A stretch of DNA of 64,000 nucleotides from Raoultibacter phocaeensis. Lineage in GTDB: Bacteria; Actinomycetota; Coriobacteriia; Coriobacteriales; Eggerthellaceae. This document shows positions 35,574-43,743 of this stretch, piece after piece (the first letter of the stretch is position 1; each line of letters starts with the position of its first letter). Under the pieces are notes generated by a model. It made no database searches. It was given only the letters and a program-made list of their open reading frames with translations, and was not told the DNA's origin. Position numbers and translations under genes: made by a program. The stretch covers positions 1,612,001-1,676,000 of the forward strand of contig NZ_CABDUX010000001.1 in assembly GCF_901411515.1 (NCBI RefSeq). Direction: 5' to 3'.

Positions 35574-37814
35574 CTAGATGCTGCGCGCCACGATGTTTCC
35601 TGCGTGTATGGCGCTCTGGATGTTTTTGGGTGCATCGCATCCGACGGCATGCACTTCGATTCCTGCTGCGGCGATGTCGTCGATAAGCGCGGTGTTGCCT
35701 ACCATATCCCAGCACTCGATGACTGTTTGACAGGGTATCTCTTTATCGAGGCCGCAATCCTGCATGGTGATGATAAGCCCGTTGTCGGTAACCTCGATCG
35801 CTTCTGCTTCGTTGTACACTTTGACGCCTTTCGCGTACAAGTGGGGCAGTGTAAACCTTCTCACCCAAGGAGACTGCTCGATGTCGAGGACGTCTTTGGC
35901 GTTCGGATTAACGATATCTACCTGCTTGCCTTGAGCCACGAGGAACGATGCGATATCCACCGCTTGCAGGTTGCCGCCCACGATTACGACGTCGTCCTTG
36001 ATCTCGTTGAGTTCAATTGCTCCTGCATCCATAACGTTGACCGATGAGCTCGAAGAGAGCTTGCTTTCCCGCAACCCGCCTGCAGCAACCAAGACCACAT
36101 CGGGGTTCTCGCTTTTCACGAAATCCGTATCGACTGCTTGGCCGGTGACGGTTTGAACGTTCGCCACTTCGAGCTGTCGTGTTAAGTAGTCTTTGAGATC
36201 ATTCAGCCGCTCGTGAGTTCCCTTGAATGCCTGCGCGGTTCCCAGCAGGCCGCCTAGGGACTCCTTCTGCTCGTACAGGGTGACGGTGTGGCCGCGAAGC
36301 GCCGCGATGCGCGCCGCCTCCATGCCCGCGGGGCCGCCGCCGACAACCATGACGTTCTTGCTTTCTTGGGCAGGGGGAAGCTCGTAGCCTTCCGGCATTT
36401 CTTCGGTGTAGGCGAATTGCGTCGTTGCGTTTACGCGGCACATCTCCGCTTCGCCCAACGGTCGTGCGTGGCAGTGGAAGCATTTCGTGCAGGGTGCGAT
36501 TTCATCCCGTCTGCCCTCTTCGAGCTTTTTGGGAAGCTCGGGATCCACGACGAGCATGCGATTGATGAAGACGAGGTCGATGTCGCCGTTTGCCACTGCG
36601 GAGTTGATCAAATCGGGAGCGAGCCTTACGTCCATGTTGCCTGCGCATCCGACAGGAATATCGACGACTTCCTTGATCTTTTTGGCGAGGGGAATGAATC
36701 CGCCGACTCCCGAGTGGCTGCCGTCCATCAGGCCCCCAAAATGTTTCGAGTAATCGAATTGCGTTCCGAATCCCGTGGCTCCATCCATCTTGTAGCCCGT
36801 ATGGTTGCAGTCTGGTCCGTAGCAGGTTACCTCTTGGCCGGGCACGCCCACGCGGATTTGGATGAAGTCGGCACCGGATTTTTCCAGTTCTTGCGCTAAG
36901 TACTGCGCCTCTTCCAAAACGATGAATCCGTCGTTGTCGCCTAGGTTCGAATCCATCTCTTCCACCGCGTTGATCAGCGTCAGAATGGGAAAATCTTTCC
37001 CGCACTGCGCTCTGATCTCTTCGACGATTTCCTTGAACAGGCGGACGCGGTTCTCGTTGTTCTGCGCCCCGTATTCGTCATCCCTGAAATTACGACTTCT
37101 CGAAAGAAACTGGTTCAGCACATCGGTGGTCGCGCCTTTCATTTCGACGCAGTCGAATCCCGCGTTCTTCAGTCTGAGGGCGGCTTCTCCGCAATCCTTA
37201 ACGAGCGCCTTGATCTCGTCGGTGGTGTAGTCGTTGACTTGCGTTATGGGGGACAACGGGGTGCCGAGGCCGAACTGCACGCCCACGTACGCATCGGCTT
37301 GATGGATGCGGTCGGCGATTTTCTGTGCTTCGATAATGCCTTGTTCGCTGGGTGTCGATCCGTTTGTCAAGCCGAAGGGGCTCAATGTGCCGGTTTCGAG
37401 AATGATGAGTGCTGCACCGCCGTCAGCGATGAGGCCGTAATAGTCGATAGCGTTCTGGCTCATCTCCGTGGCGCCCTTCGGCATCGTATCGGAGCCTGCG
37501 GCGGATTTGACGATGCGGTTCTTGAGGTTCATGCTGCCGATCGTGATGGGACTGAATAGTGCCGATACGTCGCCTGAATAGCTATCGTACGAATCGTCTT
37601 GCGGATTGAGTTCGGCTATGGCGGCCGGCGAGGATGCCGCTTCGGTGTTCGACGCAGTTTTGTTTTCTGCCGAGTTCGATGGTGCGGGGCTGCACCCCGG
37701 AAGCGCCAAAGCCGATGCCGCCGTTGCCCCGATGGCCGCCAGGGCGGCACCTCCTACGAAGCTTCGCCTCGAAATGCCTGCGACCCCGGTTTTCCCTTTC
37801 AAGGGCTTTTCCAT
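35574..37814 (-). CDS. Tat-exported Old-Yellow-Enzyme-type reductase with [4Fe-4S] and NAD(P)-like domain
   Basis: 746 aa. The signal has SRRSFVGG and a lipobox LPGC41. Residues ~85-430 are the FMN TIM barrel of the 2,4-dienoyl-CoA/BaiCD-like family (LFSPITIGSMNLKNRIVKSA). Cys442, 445, 448 and 459 form the cluster motif, with spacing C-x2-C-x2-C-x10-C rather than the usual C-x2-C-x3-C-x11-C. A Rossmann domain starts near residue 489 (NVMVVGGGPAGMEAA). Export of this family is unusual. It is divergent from the LuxR regulator at 38054. Substrate unknown. Confidence 0.85.
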   Translation of the reverse strand: MEKPLKGKTGVAGISRRSFVGGAALAAIGATAASALALPGCSPAPSNSAENKTASNTEAASSPAAIAELNPQDDSYDSYSGDVSALFSPITIGSMNLKNRIVKSAAGSDTMPKGATEMSQNAIDYYGLIADGGAALIILETGTLSPFGLTNGSTPSEQGIIEAQKIADRIHQADAYVGVQFGLGTPLSPITQVNDYTTDEIKALVKDCGEAALRLKNAGFDCVEMKGATTDVLNQFLSRSRNFRDDEYGAQNNENRVRLFKEIVEEIRAQCGKDFPILTLINAVEEMDSNLGDNDGFIVLEEAQYLAQELEKSGADFIQIRVGVPGQEVTCYGPDCNHTGYKMDGATGFGTQFDYSKHFGGLMDGSHSGVGGFIPLAKKIKEVVDIPVGCAGNMDVRLAPDLINSAVANGDIDLVFINRMLVVDPELPKKLEEGRRDEIAPCTKCFHCHARPLGEAEMCRVNATTQFAYTEEMPEGYELPPAQESKNVMVVGGGPAGMEAARIAALRGHTVTLYEQKESLGGLLGTAQAFKGTHERLNDLKDYLTRQLEVANVQTVTGQAVDTDFVKSENPDVVLVAAGGLRESKLSSSSSVNVMDAGAIELNEIKDDVVIVGGNLQAVDIASFLVAQGKQVDIVNPNAKDVLDIEQSPWVRRFTLPHLYAKGVKVYNEAEAIEVTDNGLIITMQDCGLDKEIPCQTVIECWDMVGNTALIDDIAAAGIEVHAVGCDAPKNIQSAIHAGNIVARSI

Positions 37815-37929
37815 CTGTGTACCTCCTTGTACCCTGTATCATTGTCGAGCAGCGCTGCTTAAACCATGGTATTGGTAGAGCGCGAACGCACCACCGCATG
37901 AATCAGGGGAAAAGCGGTTGGTTCGTCGG

Positions 37930-37948
37930 ATCACATCATTGATGTGAT
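37930..37948. promoter_or_regulatory. 19-bp palindrome ATCACATCA-T-TGATGTGAT
   Basis: A perfect dyad in the 239-bp divergent spacer between the exported OYE gene (37814) and the LuxR regulator (38054). Further TGAT/ATCA half-sites follow at 37956-38010. Probably an operator for the adjacent regulator. Confidence 0.6.
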
Positions 37949-37989
37949 GCCTGAAATCAAATGATTGGGGTGATCGGTGGTTCACGACA

Positions 37990-37995
37990 TATAAT
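37990..37995 (+). promoter_or_regulatory. -10 TATAAT for the LuxR regulator
   Basis: Consensus TATAAT 58 nt before the GTG start at 38054. The best -35, TTGGGG at 37965, gives a long 19-bp spacer, which would fit an activator-dependent or autoregulated promoter. Confidence 0.5.
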
Positions 37996-38053
37996 AGGTG
38001 TGATCATCGGTTGGGCGAATGGTCGATATGCTGTAACGAAGAGGAGCAACAGG

Positions 38054-39469
38054 GTGGCGGGAGCAAAAAGCACAAAGCAAGGCGGGAGATTTCTCTCGGG
38101 TTTTTCGCTGCTTGCCTGTTTCGCCATCGCGTTTTATCGGCTTGTGTACTGGAGCACCAATTCGGGAGTCTTTGCACCGACGAACGATTTTTTGAATTTT
38201 ACCGAAATGGCTGCGCAAGCGGTAGCTATGCTTGTGTTGATCGTGCTCGACTATCGTTTCGCGTATTCCGATCGCACGGTAAACGCCTTCGTCATCGGCG
38301 CCGCCGTTATGCAGCTTGCAGGAAGCGCCCTGCTCTTCGCGCCGTACTACATAGGGCATTTCGATTCTCAAGCTGGCGCCGTTTTCGGTGCTGTATTCCG
38401 TGGGGCGGGAAGCGCCGTGTTGCTTTTGAGCCTGGGACGCCTTTTATGCTCGATCGAGCCAAAGCGCTCGGCGCTCATCATTGCGGGTGGGTATACGGTT
38501 TTCGGCGTCGCCTCCCTGGCTCTCTCCTTTGCTCCGCGCGACGTTATTGCGTTTGCGGCTCTCGTGTTTCCGCTCGCTTCTGGATTCTGTTTGGTGTGGA
38601 GCAGCGAAAAAGTAATCATTCCAGTCGATGAAGCGCGGCCCGTTGACGGACCCATGCTGCGAAAGATACCTCTCGACACGGTTGTTCTTCTGTTTCTCTG
38701 TGCGCTTGCAGGTGTTGTCAGCGGTGCGCTTACGCCGCCGAGCCTTATCGATCAGAGGGCCTTCAACGTGTTTTGGATGGTCATCTACTGCGCGGTCTTC
38801 ATCGTTTACTGCATATGGGTCTTTCGGTTCAAGCGCAACGACCCCGACGCTCTGTGGCCGTTTCTCGTCCTCGTCATCTTTAGCGGCCTGTTCTTCTACT
38901 CTTCTTTTTCGGCGATCAATTCAGAGCTTGCGACGAGCTTCATGAGCGCGACCAGGCGAACGCTCATGCTGTTCTGCTGGGTGTTCATGGCGGCTTCGAT
39001 ATACCGCCAAAAACTTCCTGTTCTGTTGTTCTTCGGAGCTGGGAACCTGGTATTCTCGCAGCTTCCCGCCATGATCGGCTACTTAATCGGCATATTCCAC
39101 CCAACGCTCGACAGCTACGAAACTTCGCTGATCAACGTGGCGATCTCGGCGGTCATGGCGCTTGTCCTCGTCGTCGCGATCATCGTAGTGGTGATGCGGG
39201 CGCGGGGTTCGCAGGCGCCCCTGCCTGACCAGACGGGTCCGACCGACACGACTAAGCGCGCTATTGCCGCAATTGCCGAGCAGTATGCGCTTTCGCCGCG
39301 CGAATCGGAGATCGCTTTGCTGGTGGTCAAGGGCTACACCTTGCCGATGATTGGCGAGAAGCTCTTCATATCGACCGATACTGTGCGGTCGCATTCCAAG
39401 GGCTTGTACAAGAAGCTCGGAATCCACAAGAAACAGGAACTCATAGCGCTCGTCGAACGTCAGGCGTAG
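38054..39469 (+). CDS. Membrane-bound LuxR-type regulator
   Basis: 471 aa. About twelve hydrophobic segments (residues ~15-395) precede the LuxR/GerE HTH (YALSPRESEIALLVVKGYTLPMIGEKLFISTDTVRSHSKGLYKKLGIHKKQELI). The GTG start at 38054 has GAGGAG 7 nt upstream; an in-frame ATG at 37961 would place the TATAAT inside the gene and is rejected. The divergent OYE-type gene is the likely target. Confidence 0.85.
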   Translation: MAGAKSTKQGGRFLSGFSLLACFAIAFYRLVYWSTNSGVFAPTNDFLNFTEMAAQAVAMLVLIVLDYRFAYSDRTVNAFVIGAAVMQLAGSALLFAPYYIGHFDSQAGAVFGAVFRGAGSAVLLLSLGRLLCSIEPKRSALIIAGGYTVFGVASLALSFAPRDVIAFAALVFPLASGFCLVWSSEKVIIPVDEARPVDGPMLRKIPLDTVVLLFLCALAGVVSGALTPPSLIDQRAFNVFWMVIYCAVFIVYCIWVFRFKRNDPDALWPFLVLVIFSGLFFYSSFSAINSELATSFMSATRRTLMLFCWVFMAASIYRQKLPVLLFFGAGNLVFSQLPAMIGYLIGIFHPTLDSYETSLINVAISAVMALVLVVAIIVVVMRARGSQAPLPDQTGPTDTTKRAIAAIAEQYALSPRESEIALLVVKGYTLPMIGEKLFISTDTVRSHSKGLYKKLGIHKKQELIALVERQA

Positions 39470-39564
39470 GGCTTGTGCCGAGGAGCCTTTTTCTTTGCCA
39501 CCAGAGCGCCGTAGCGATCTCGGCCATGCAGGTTGGATCAAAATGGCAAATGAAGCCCAGAACT

Positions 39565-39705
39565 AGTACAAAATGACGTTTGCGAACGATCTTTTTGGGG
39601 AATAATAGACTATGCCGGTTCTATGACGTGGCATGTTCTGCAACATACCTATGTCGAACAAGCGGAGGCGTAGTCGAAAACCGTTCGTAAACGTCATTTT
39701 GTACT
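39565..39705. mobile_element. MITE-like element, 141 bp with 24-bp terminal inverted repeats
   Basis: The ends 39565-39588 and 39682-39705 are reverse complements with one mismatch in 24. The 93-bp interior has no gene. No clear target-site duplication is visible. It may be a non-autonomous transposon relic or a large cruciform. It fills the spacer between the LuxR and MerR genes (39470-39793). Confidence 0.5.
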
Positions 39706-39793
39706 GAAAACATTCAGATAATTGAAAAATACACTTTCGTTCGTTCTGCTACCCTGAGATCGGTACGTTTACGTCATACGATGGGAGCCATCC

Positions 39794-40624
39794 GTGTTCA
39801 AGATTAGCGAGTTCGCTCGTCTGAGCCGCATATCAGTGCGGATGCTCAGGCATTACGATAAAGAGGGCCTTCTTTGTCCCGTTGAGACCGATTCTGCGAC
39901 GGGATATCGGTTCTATTCGGCCGACCAGCTTGCGAAGGCGAGCAAGATCGCAGCGCTTCGCGATCTCGGGTTTCTCGTCGACGACATCAAGCGCATGATG
40001 GCTATGGACGATGCGACGCTGCTCGACGAACTGGCGGCTCGCGAGCAAGCTGTGCACAAGGAGCTCGCCGCGTGCCGAAGAACACTTGCGGGTATCGAAG
40101 CGCTACGAGGCGCAATTGCGGCGGGCGAGGAAGAGCTGCGTTTCGAGGTGGGATTGAAGTCGGTTCCCGCGATGAATGTCGTGTCGCTTCGCATGGTCGT
40201 TCCATCCTACGACGAAGAGCGGTTGGCGTGGGAGGCGCTCGGATCGTACGTGAAGCGCGAGCAGGTAGCGGTAGCCGATCCGTATCGCGAATTCTGCGAA
40301 TTCCACAGCGACTATGTCGAAGGCGTCGGGGTCGATATCGAGGTGGCTGTAGCCGTCGACGAGATACGTGAAGACGAAGGTGCGATCCGGTATTTCCGCA
40401 CCGCAGAGCTTCCTGAAGTGGCTTCGGTCATGGTGAGGGGCCCCTACGAGAACATCGCGGCCGTATACACCTCGCTCGCGCAGTGGCTTGCGGCCCATCC
40501 GCTGTTCGAAATGGCCGGCAACACCCGCGAAATCGCGCACCGCGGATGCTGGAATGCGGAAGATCCGGCAAAGTATCTCACCGAGTTCCAGATACCGGTG
40601 CGGGAGAAGAGCCACGTCGGGTAG
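39794..40624 (+). CDS. MerR-family regulator with GyrI-like effector domain
   Basis: 276 aa. The N-terminal MerR HTH (FKISEFARLSRISVRMLRHYDKEGLL) is followed by a dimerisation coiled coil (residues ~75-120) and a GyrI/SOUL-type ligand-binding domain to the end, as in BmrR/BltR multidrug regulators. GTG start with GGGAG upstream. No transporter target lies next to it. Confidence 0.85.
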   Translation: MFKISEFARLSRISVRMLRHYDKEGLLCPVETDSATGYRFYSADQLAKASKIAALRDLGFLVDDIKRMMAMDDATLLDELAAREQAVHKELAACRRTLAGIEALRGAIAAGEEELRFEVGLKSVPAMNVVSLRMVVPSYDEERLAWEALGSYVKREQVAVADPYREFCEFHSDYVEGVGVDIEVAVAVDEIREDEGAIRYFRTAELPEVASVMVRGPYENIAAVYTSLAQWLAAHPLFEMAGNTREIAHRGCWNAEDPAKYLTEFQIPVREKSHVG

Positions 40625-40688
40625 TCGGAAAGCCTCGGCCAAAACGGTGGTACGGCAGACGGGAGCGCGGACGAGGATTGCCGCGGCG

Positions 40689-40750
40689 GCGAAGGCGTGT
40701 GCGAAGCGCGGGGGCGAGGGATTGCCGCAACGCGAAGGCGTGTGCGAAGC
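40689..40750 (+). repeat. Direct repeat, 43-bp period
   Basis: GCGAAGGCGTGTGCGAAGC occurs at 40689-40707 and again at 40732-40750, with similar flanks, in the spacer between MerR and TrmO. No gene is seen in 40625-40932. Confidence 0.7.
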
Positions 40751-40932
40751 CATCCATGCGCGCGAGCGCGAATGACGGCCGATGCGGGGCTTGTAAATGC
40801 TCGGCGGCGGCCGATGCCGGGACTCACCGAAATCTCGGTGTTGATTCGTCGGGCTTTCGAGAATTCTGCCGTTGACCCTGACACGATGTCAGCCTGTATG
40901 CTCTGGACGCCAACGTGAAAGGAGCAACACGA

Positions 40933-41412
40933 ATGAACGACATCGCAATCAATCCCATCGGTGCCATCTCCGCAGGCCCTGAGGGTATGAGCCGCATCGA
41001 GCTTGCTGCATCGTATGCACCGGGCCTCAAAGGCCTCGAGGGGTTCAGCCACCTCGTAATCATCTGGTGGGCCGATAAGGCCGATGATCCGGAGTACCGA
41101 AATCTTCTTGATGCAGGTATGCCGTATAGCAAGGTGGAATCGCCGCTCGGGATATTCGCCACACGCTCGCCTGTGCGGCCGAATCCCTTGTGCATCACGG
41201 TCGTTGGGGTGGCTGCCCTCGACGAAGACGCGGGCACGATTGACACCTGGTATATCGATGCCGAACCGGGAACGCCCGTGCTCGACATCAAGCCGTACAC
41301 CCCGAGCATCGACCGCGTAGCAGCACCCGACGTGCCCGCATGGTGCGCCCATTGGCCTACCGACGTCGAAACGTCGGGCGAGTTCGATTGGGAAGCGGAG
41401 TTTCGGTTTTAG
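40933..41412 (+). CDS. TrmO-like tRNA m6t6A37 methyltransferase (TsaA/UPF0066)
   Basis: 159 aa. The TsaA fold is seen as NPIGAIS at the start, GLEGFSHLVIIWW and GIFATRSPVRPNPLCITVVGV. It lacks the C-terminal extension of E. coli TrmO. It would N6-methylate t6A37 in tRNA-Thr using S-adenosylmethionine. The ATG at 40933 has GGAG 8 nt upstream. Confidence 0.8.
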   Translation: MNDIAINPIGAISAGPEGMSRIELAASYAPGLKGLEGFSHLVIIWWADKADDPEYRNLLDAGMPYSKVESPLGIFATRSPVRPNPLCITVVGVAALDEDAGTIDTWYIDAEPGTPVLDIKPYTPSIDRVAAPDVPAWCAHWPTDVETSGEFDWEAEFRF

Positions 41413-41855
41413 AAATCCGCTGCATGCCCGCACGGCGTGCAGATGCGTCGCATCAAAGCTTGGCCTTGCCGCAGGCAGGCTGCCTCCGCGTTCGATAAGA
41501 GACGTGTTCGGCGCGCCGCGACAAGGTCACATAATTCCATAACCCCTGATCGCGTGTCCCCCAAAACGGGCCAAACTCGAATTTTGCGAGGTAGCCCCGT
41601 TGCGGGGGATGCTCGCTCGCCTCGTCAGCGCGTACAGTGCGCCTCGAAGGTTTCGAAGCGTGCTTAAGGGAGCACAGCCTTCGGCGCTCGGCTCGTCAGG
41701 ACACTATGGGACAGGTTCGCGCTCTGCCGGCCAACCCGGCTCTGGCGACGGATCATGTTCGGACGATCAGCCCAACGGGTACGGTAAGCCGTACTCGGCC
41801 GATCGACCCACGCCGCACGGCGGGCAGCGAGCGCACCATCGAGGAAGGGAGCATC
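41413..41855. other. 443-bp non-coding spacer
   Basis: Between TrmO and the flavoprotein start. It holds an imperfect C4/G4 dyad (TAGCCCC-GTTGC-GGGGGAT, 41592-41610) that could be the operator of the downstream gene. The open frame that runs through it in phase with the flavoprotein has no ribosome site and precedes a Tat signal, so it is not coding. Confidence 0.5.
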
Positions 41856-43622
41856 ATGGAACTGGATCGCCGTAATTTTCTCAAAGGTGCGGGCATAACC
41901 GCAGTCGGAGCCATGGCTGCGGCAACGCTCGGGGCGTGTGCGCCGAGCGCGGATGGCGGCAAGCAGGACGCGTCCGCTAACGCGGCAAACGCTGCGGGTG
42001 CCGATGGGGAAGAGTACCTGACCGCCGAAACGATGAAACGCAAGTGGTCGTTCGAGATTCCGCCCGAGCCTATCGCGGAGGCCGACATCGCCGAAACCAT
42101 CGAGGCCGACGTGATTGTGGTGGGGGCTGGAACCGCTGGCCTCATGACTGCGAACAGCGCTGCTGAAGAGGGCAAGAACGTTATCGTGGTGTCGGCGTCC
42201 ACGAAGCCGACCTCGCGCGGCGGCTCGAACAATGCCGTGTACTGCAAGGCGTTTGAGGAGCAGGGGTATCCTAAAGTTCCCGTGTCGCAGTATCAAAAAG
42301 AGATCTTCTGCCAGGTGCATAAGGTCGATCAGCGCAAGTGGTACCAGCACTACAACAACTCCGAAACGGCCATGAATTGGACGATCGATCTCATGGAAAA
42401 GGCGGGCTACTCGATCGATATCGAGATCGGCACGCCCGACGAGGAAGACAGTCTCTACCTGCAGCGCACCGCCGCCGTTGGTTGGAACCTCAACGGCCAG
42501 GAGCCTCCCGAGGAAGGCATGGAGGTTGTGACTGGCAAGATGCAGCCGCTTTTGGTATACGAGCTTGCGCGGCACCTCACCGAGGATCTCAAGGGCCAGA
42601 TCTTTTACAAGAACATCGCCGAACAGCTCATTCGCGAGGATGACAACACGGGTCGGGTCACCGCCGTCATCTGCAAGCGCGAAGACGGCACGTACGCCAA
42701 GTACGTCGGAAAGAACGCCATCGTGCTTGCTACGGGCGACTTCTCGGGCGACCGCGACATGATGCGCTGCTTCTGCCCCGAGACGGCCGACTTTGTGGAT
42801 CCGAAGGTCTACGACAGCGAACCGGACTACGATCAGGGCTTCAAGTACGGCGGCATCTACAAGGGCCAGGGCCAGAAAATGGGGCTTTGGGTGGGAGCCG
42901 CGTGGCAGAAGGGCTTCCCGAACTGCACGATGGGATCGTACTGGGCACCCGGGCCCCGCAACCTCTACACGAATCACCTCGGCCTTTTGCTCGATCGCGA
43001 CGGCCAGCGCTACATGAACGAAGACTGCATCGGGCCTTTGGCCGCCGAGAACATCACGCTGCTTCCCGAGAAGAAGGCGTACGCCATCTGGGATGCGGGC
43101 TATGCGAAGCACGAGGCGGTTTCGGGTGACTGGACGGTTGACTCGATGATGACCGGCGACGAAGCTGTGGCCGCCGCGGTTGCCGGCTGGACCAAGACCG
43201 CCGAGGGCAACGGCCAAACCTACGTGATGGGTGACACGGTGGAAGAAGTCATCGAGAAGCTCGGCCTTCCGAAAGAGACCATCGACACGGTAAACCGCTA
43301 CAACGAGCTTGCGAAGAACGGCGAGGACGAAGACTTCCATAAAGATCCTCAGCACCTCCATGCCATCGAAGAGGGACCGTTCTTCGGCGAGATGTGCGAG
43401 ACGTTCGGCTTTTTGACCGTGCTCGGCGGCTTGAACACCAACGTGCACATGCAGGTGTGCGACGCTGACGATCAGCCGATCCCGGGCCTCTACAACGTGG
43501 GCACGATGGTGGGCGATATGTTCTCCGGCACCTACACGTTCATGATCGAGGGTGCGAACTACGGCATGACCTGCGTGACGTTCGGCTACCTCACCGGTAA
43601 GTACATCGCCGAGAACGAGTAG
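41856..43622 (+). CDS. Tat-exported FAD-dependent reductase
   Basis: 588 aa. The signal has DRRNFLKGAG and the lipobox-like LGAC. A Rossmann FAD fold starts near residue 84 (ADVIVVGAGTAGLMTA), followed by the SRGGSNNAVY loop. It resembles the flavoprotein at 50082-51830 and the one at the window start. It probably reduces an unknown acceptor outside the membrane. The ATG has GGAAGGGAG upstream. A LuxR-type regulator is convergent downstream. Confidence 0.84.
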   Translation: MELDRRNFLKGAGITAVGAMAAATLGACAPSADGGKQDASANAANAAGADGEEYLTAETMKRKWSFEIPPEPIAEADIAETIEADVIVVGAGTAGLMTANSAAEEGKNVIVVSASTKPTSRGGSNNAVYCKAFEEQGYPKVPVSQYQKEIFCQVHKVDQRKWYQHYNNSETAMNWTIDLMEKAGYSIDIEIGTPDEEDSLYLQRTAAVGWNLNGQEPPEEGMEVVTGKMQPLLVYELARHLTEDLKGQIFYKNIAEQLIREDDNTGRVTAVICKREDGTYAKYVGKNAIVLATGDFSGDRDMMRCFCPETADFVDPKVYDSEPDYDQGFKYGGIYKGQGQKMGLWVGAAWQKGFPNCTMGSYWAPGPRNLYTNHLGLLLDRDGQRYMNEDCIGPLAAENITLLPEKKAYAIWDAGYAKHEAVSGDWTVDSMMTGDEAVAAAVAGWTKTAEGNGQTYVMGDTVEEVIEKLGLPKETIDTVNRYNELAKNGEDEDFHKDPQHLHAIEEGPFFGEMCETFGFLTVLGGLNTNVHMQVCDADDQPIPGLYNVGTMVGDMFSGTYTFMIEGANYGMTCVTFGYLTGKYIAENE

Positions 43623-43678
43623 CTTACGGCGCATTCAAGCATGCACCGCGGTTGCGTAGCCGCGCTATGTTCGCTTCG

Positions 43679-43713
43679 AACCCCGACGTTTGCAACCTGC
43701 GAGCGTCGGGGTT
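43679..43713. terminator. Hairpin between convergent flavoprotein and LuxR genes
   Basis: AACCCCGACG (43679-43688) pairs with CGTCGGGGTT (43704-43713); only short T-tracts flank it. Confidence 0.6.
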
Positions 43714-43743
43714 GTTGCGCATGCGCGCGTCGACCGACGGAGG

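Noticed and set aside
41637-41855. In-frame N-terminal extension of the flavoprotein at 41856
   Set aside because: It would place 73 residues before a complete Tat signal and lacks a ribosome site; GGAAGGGAG before 41856 decides the start.
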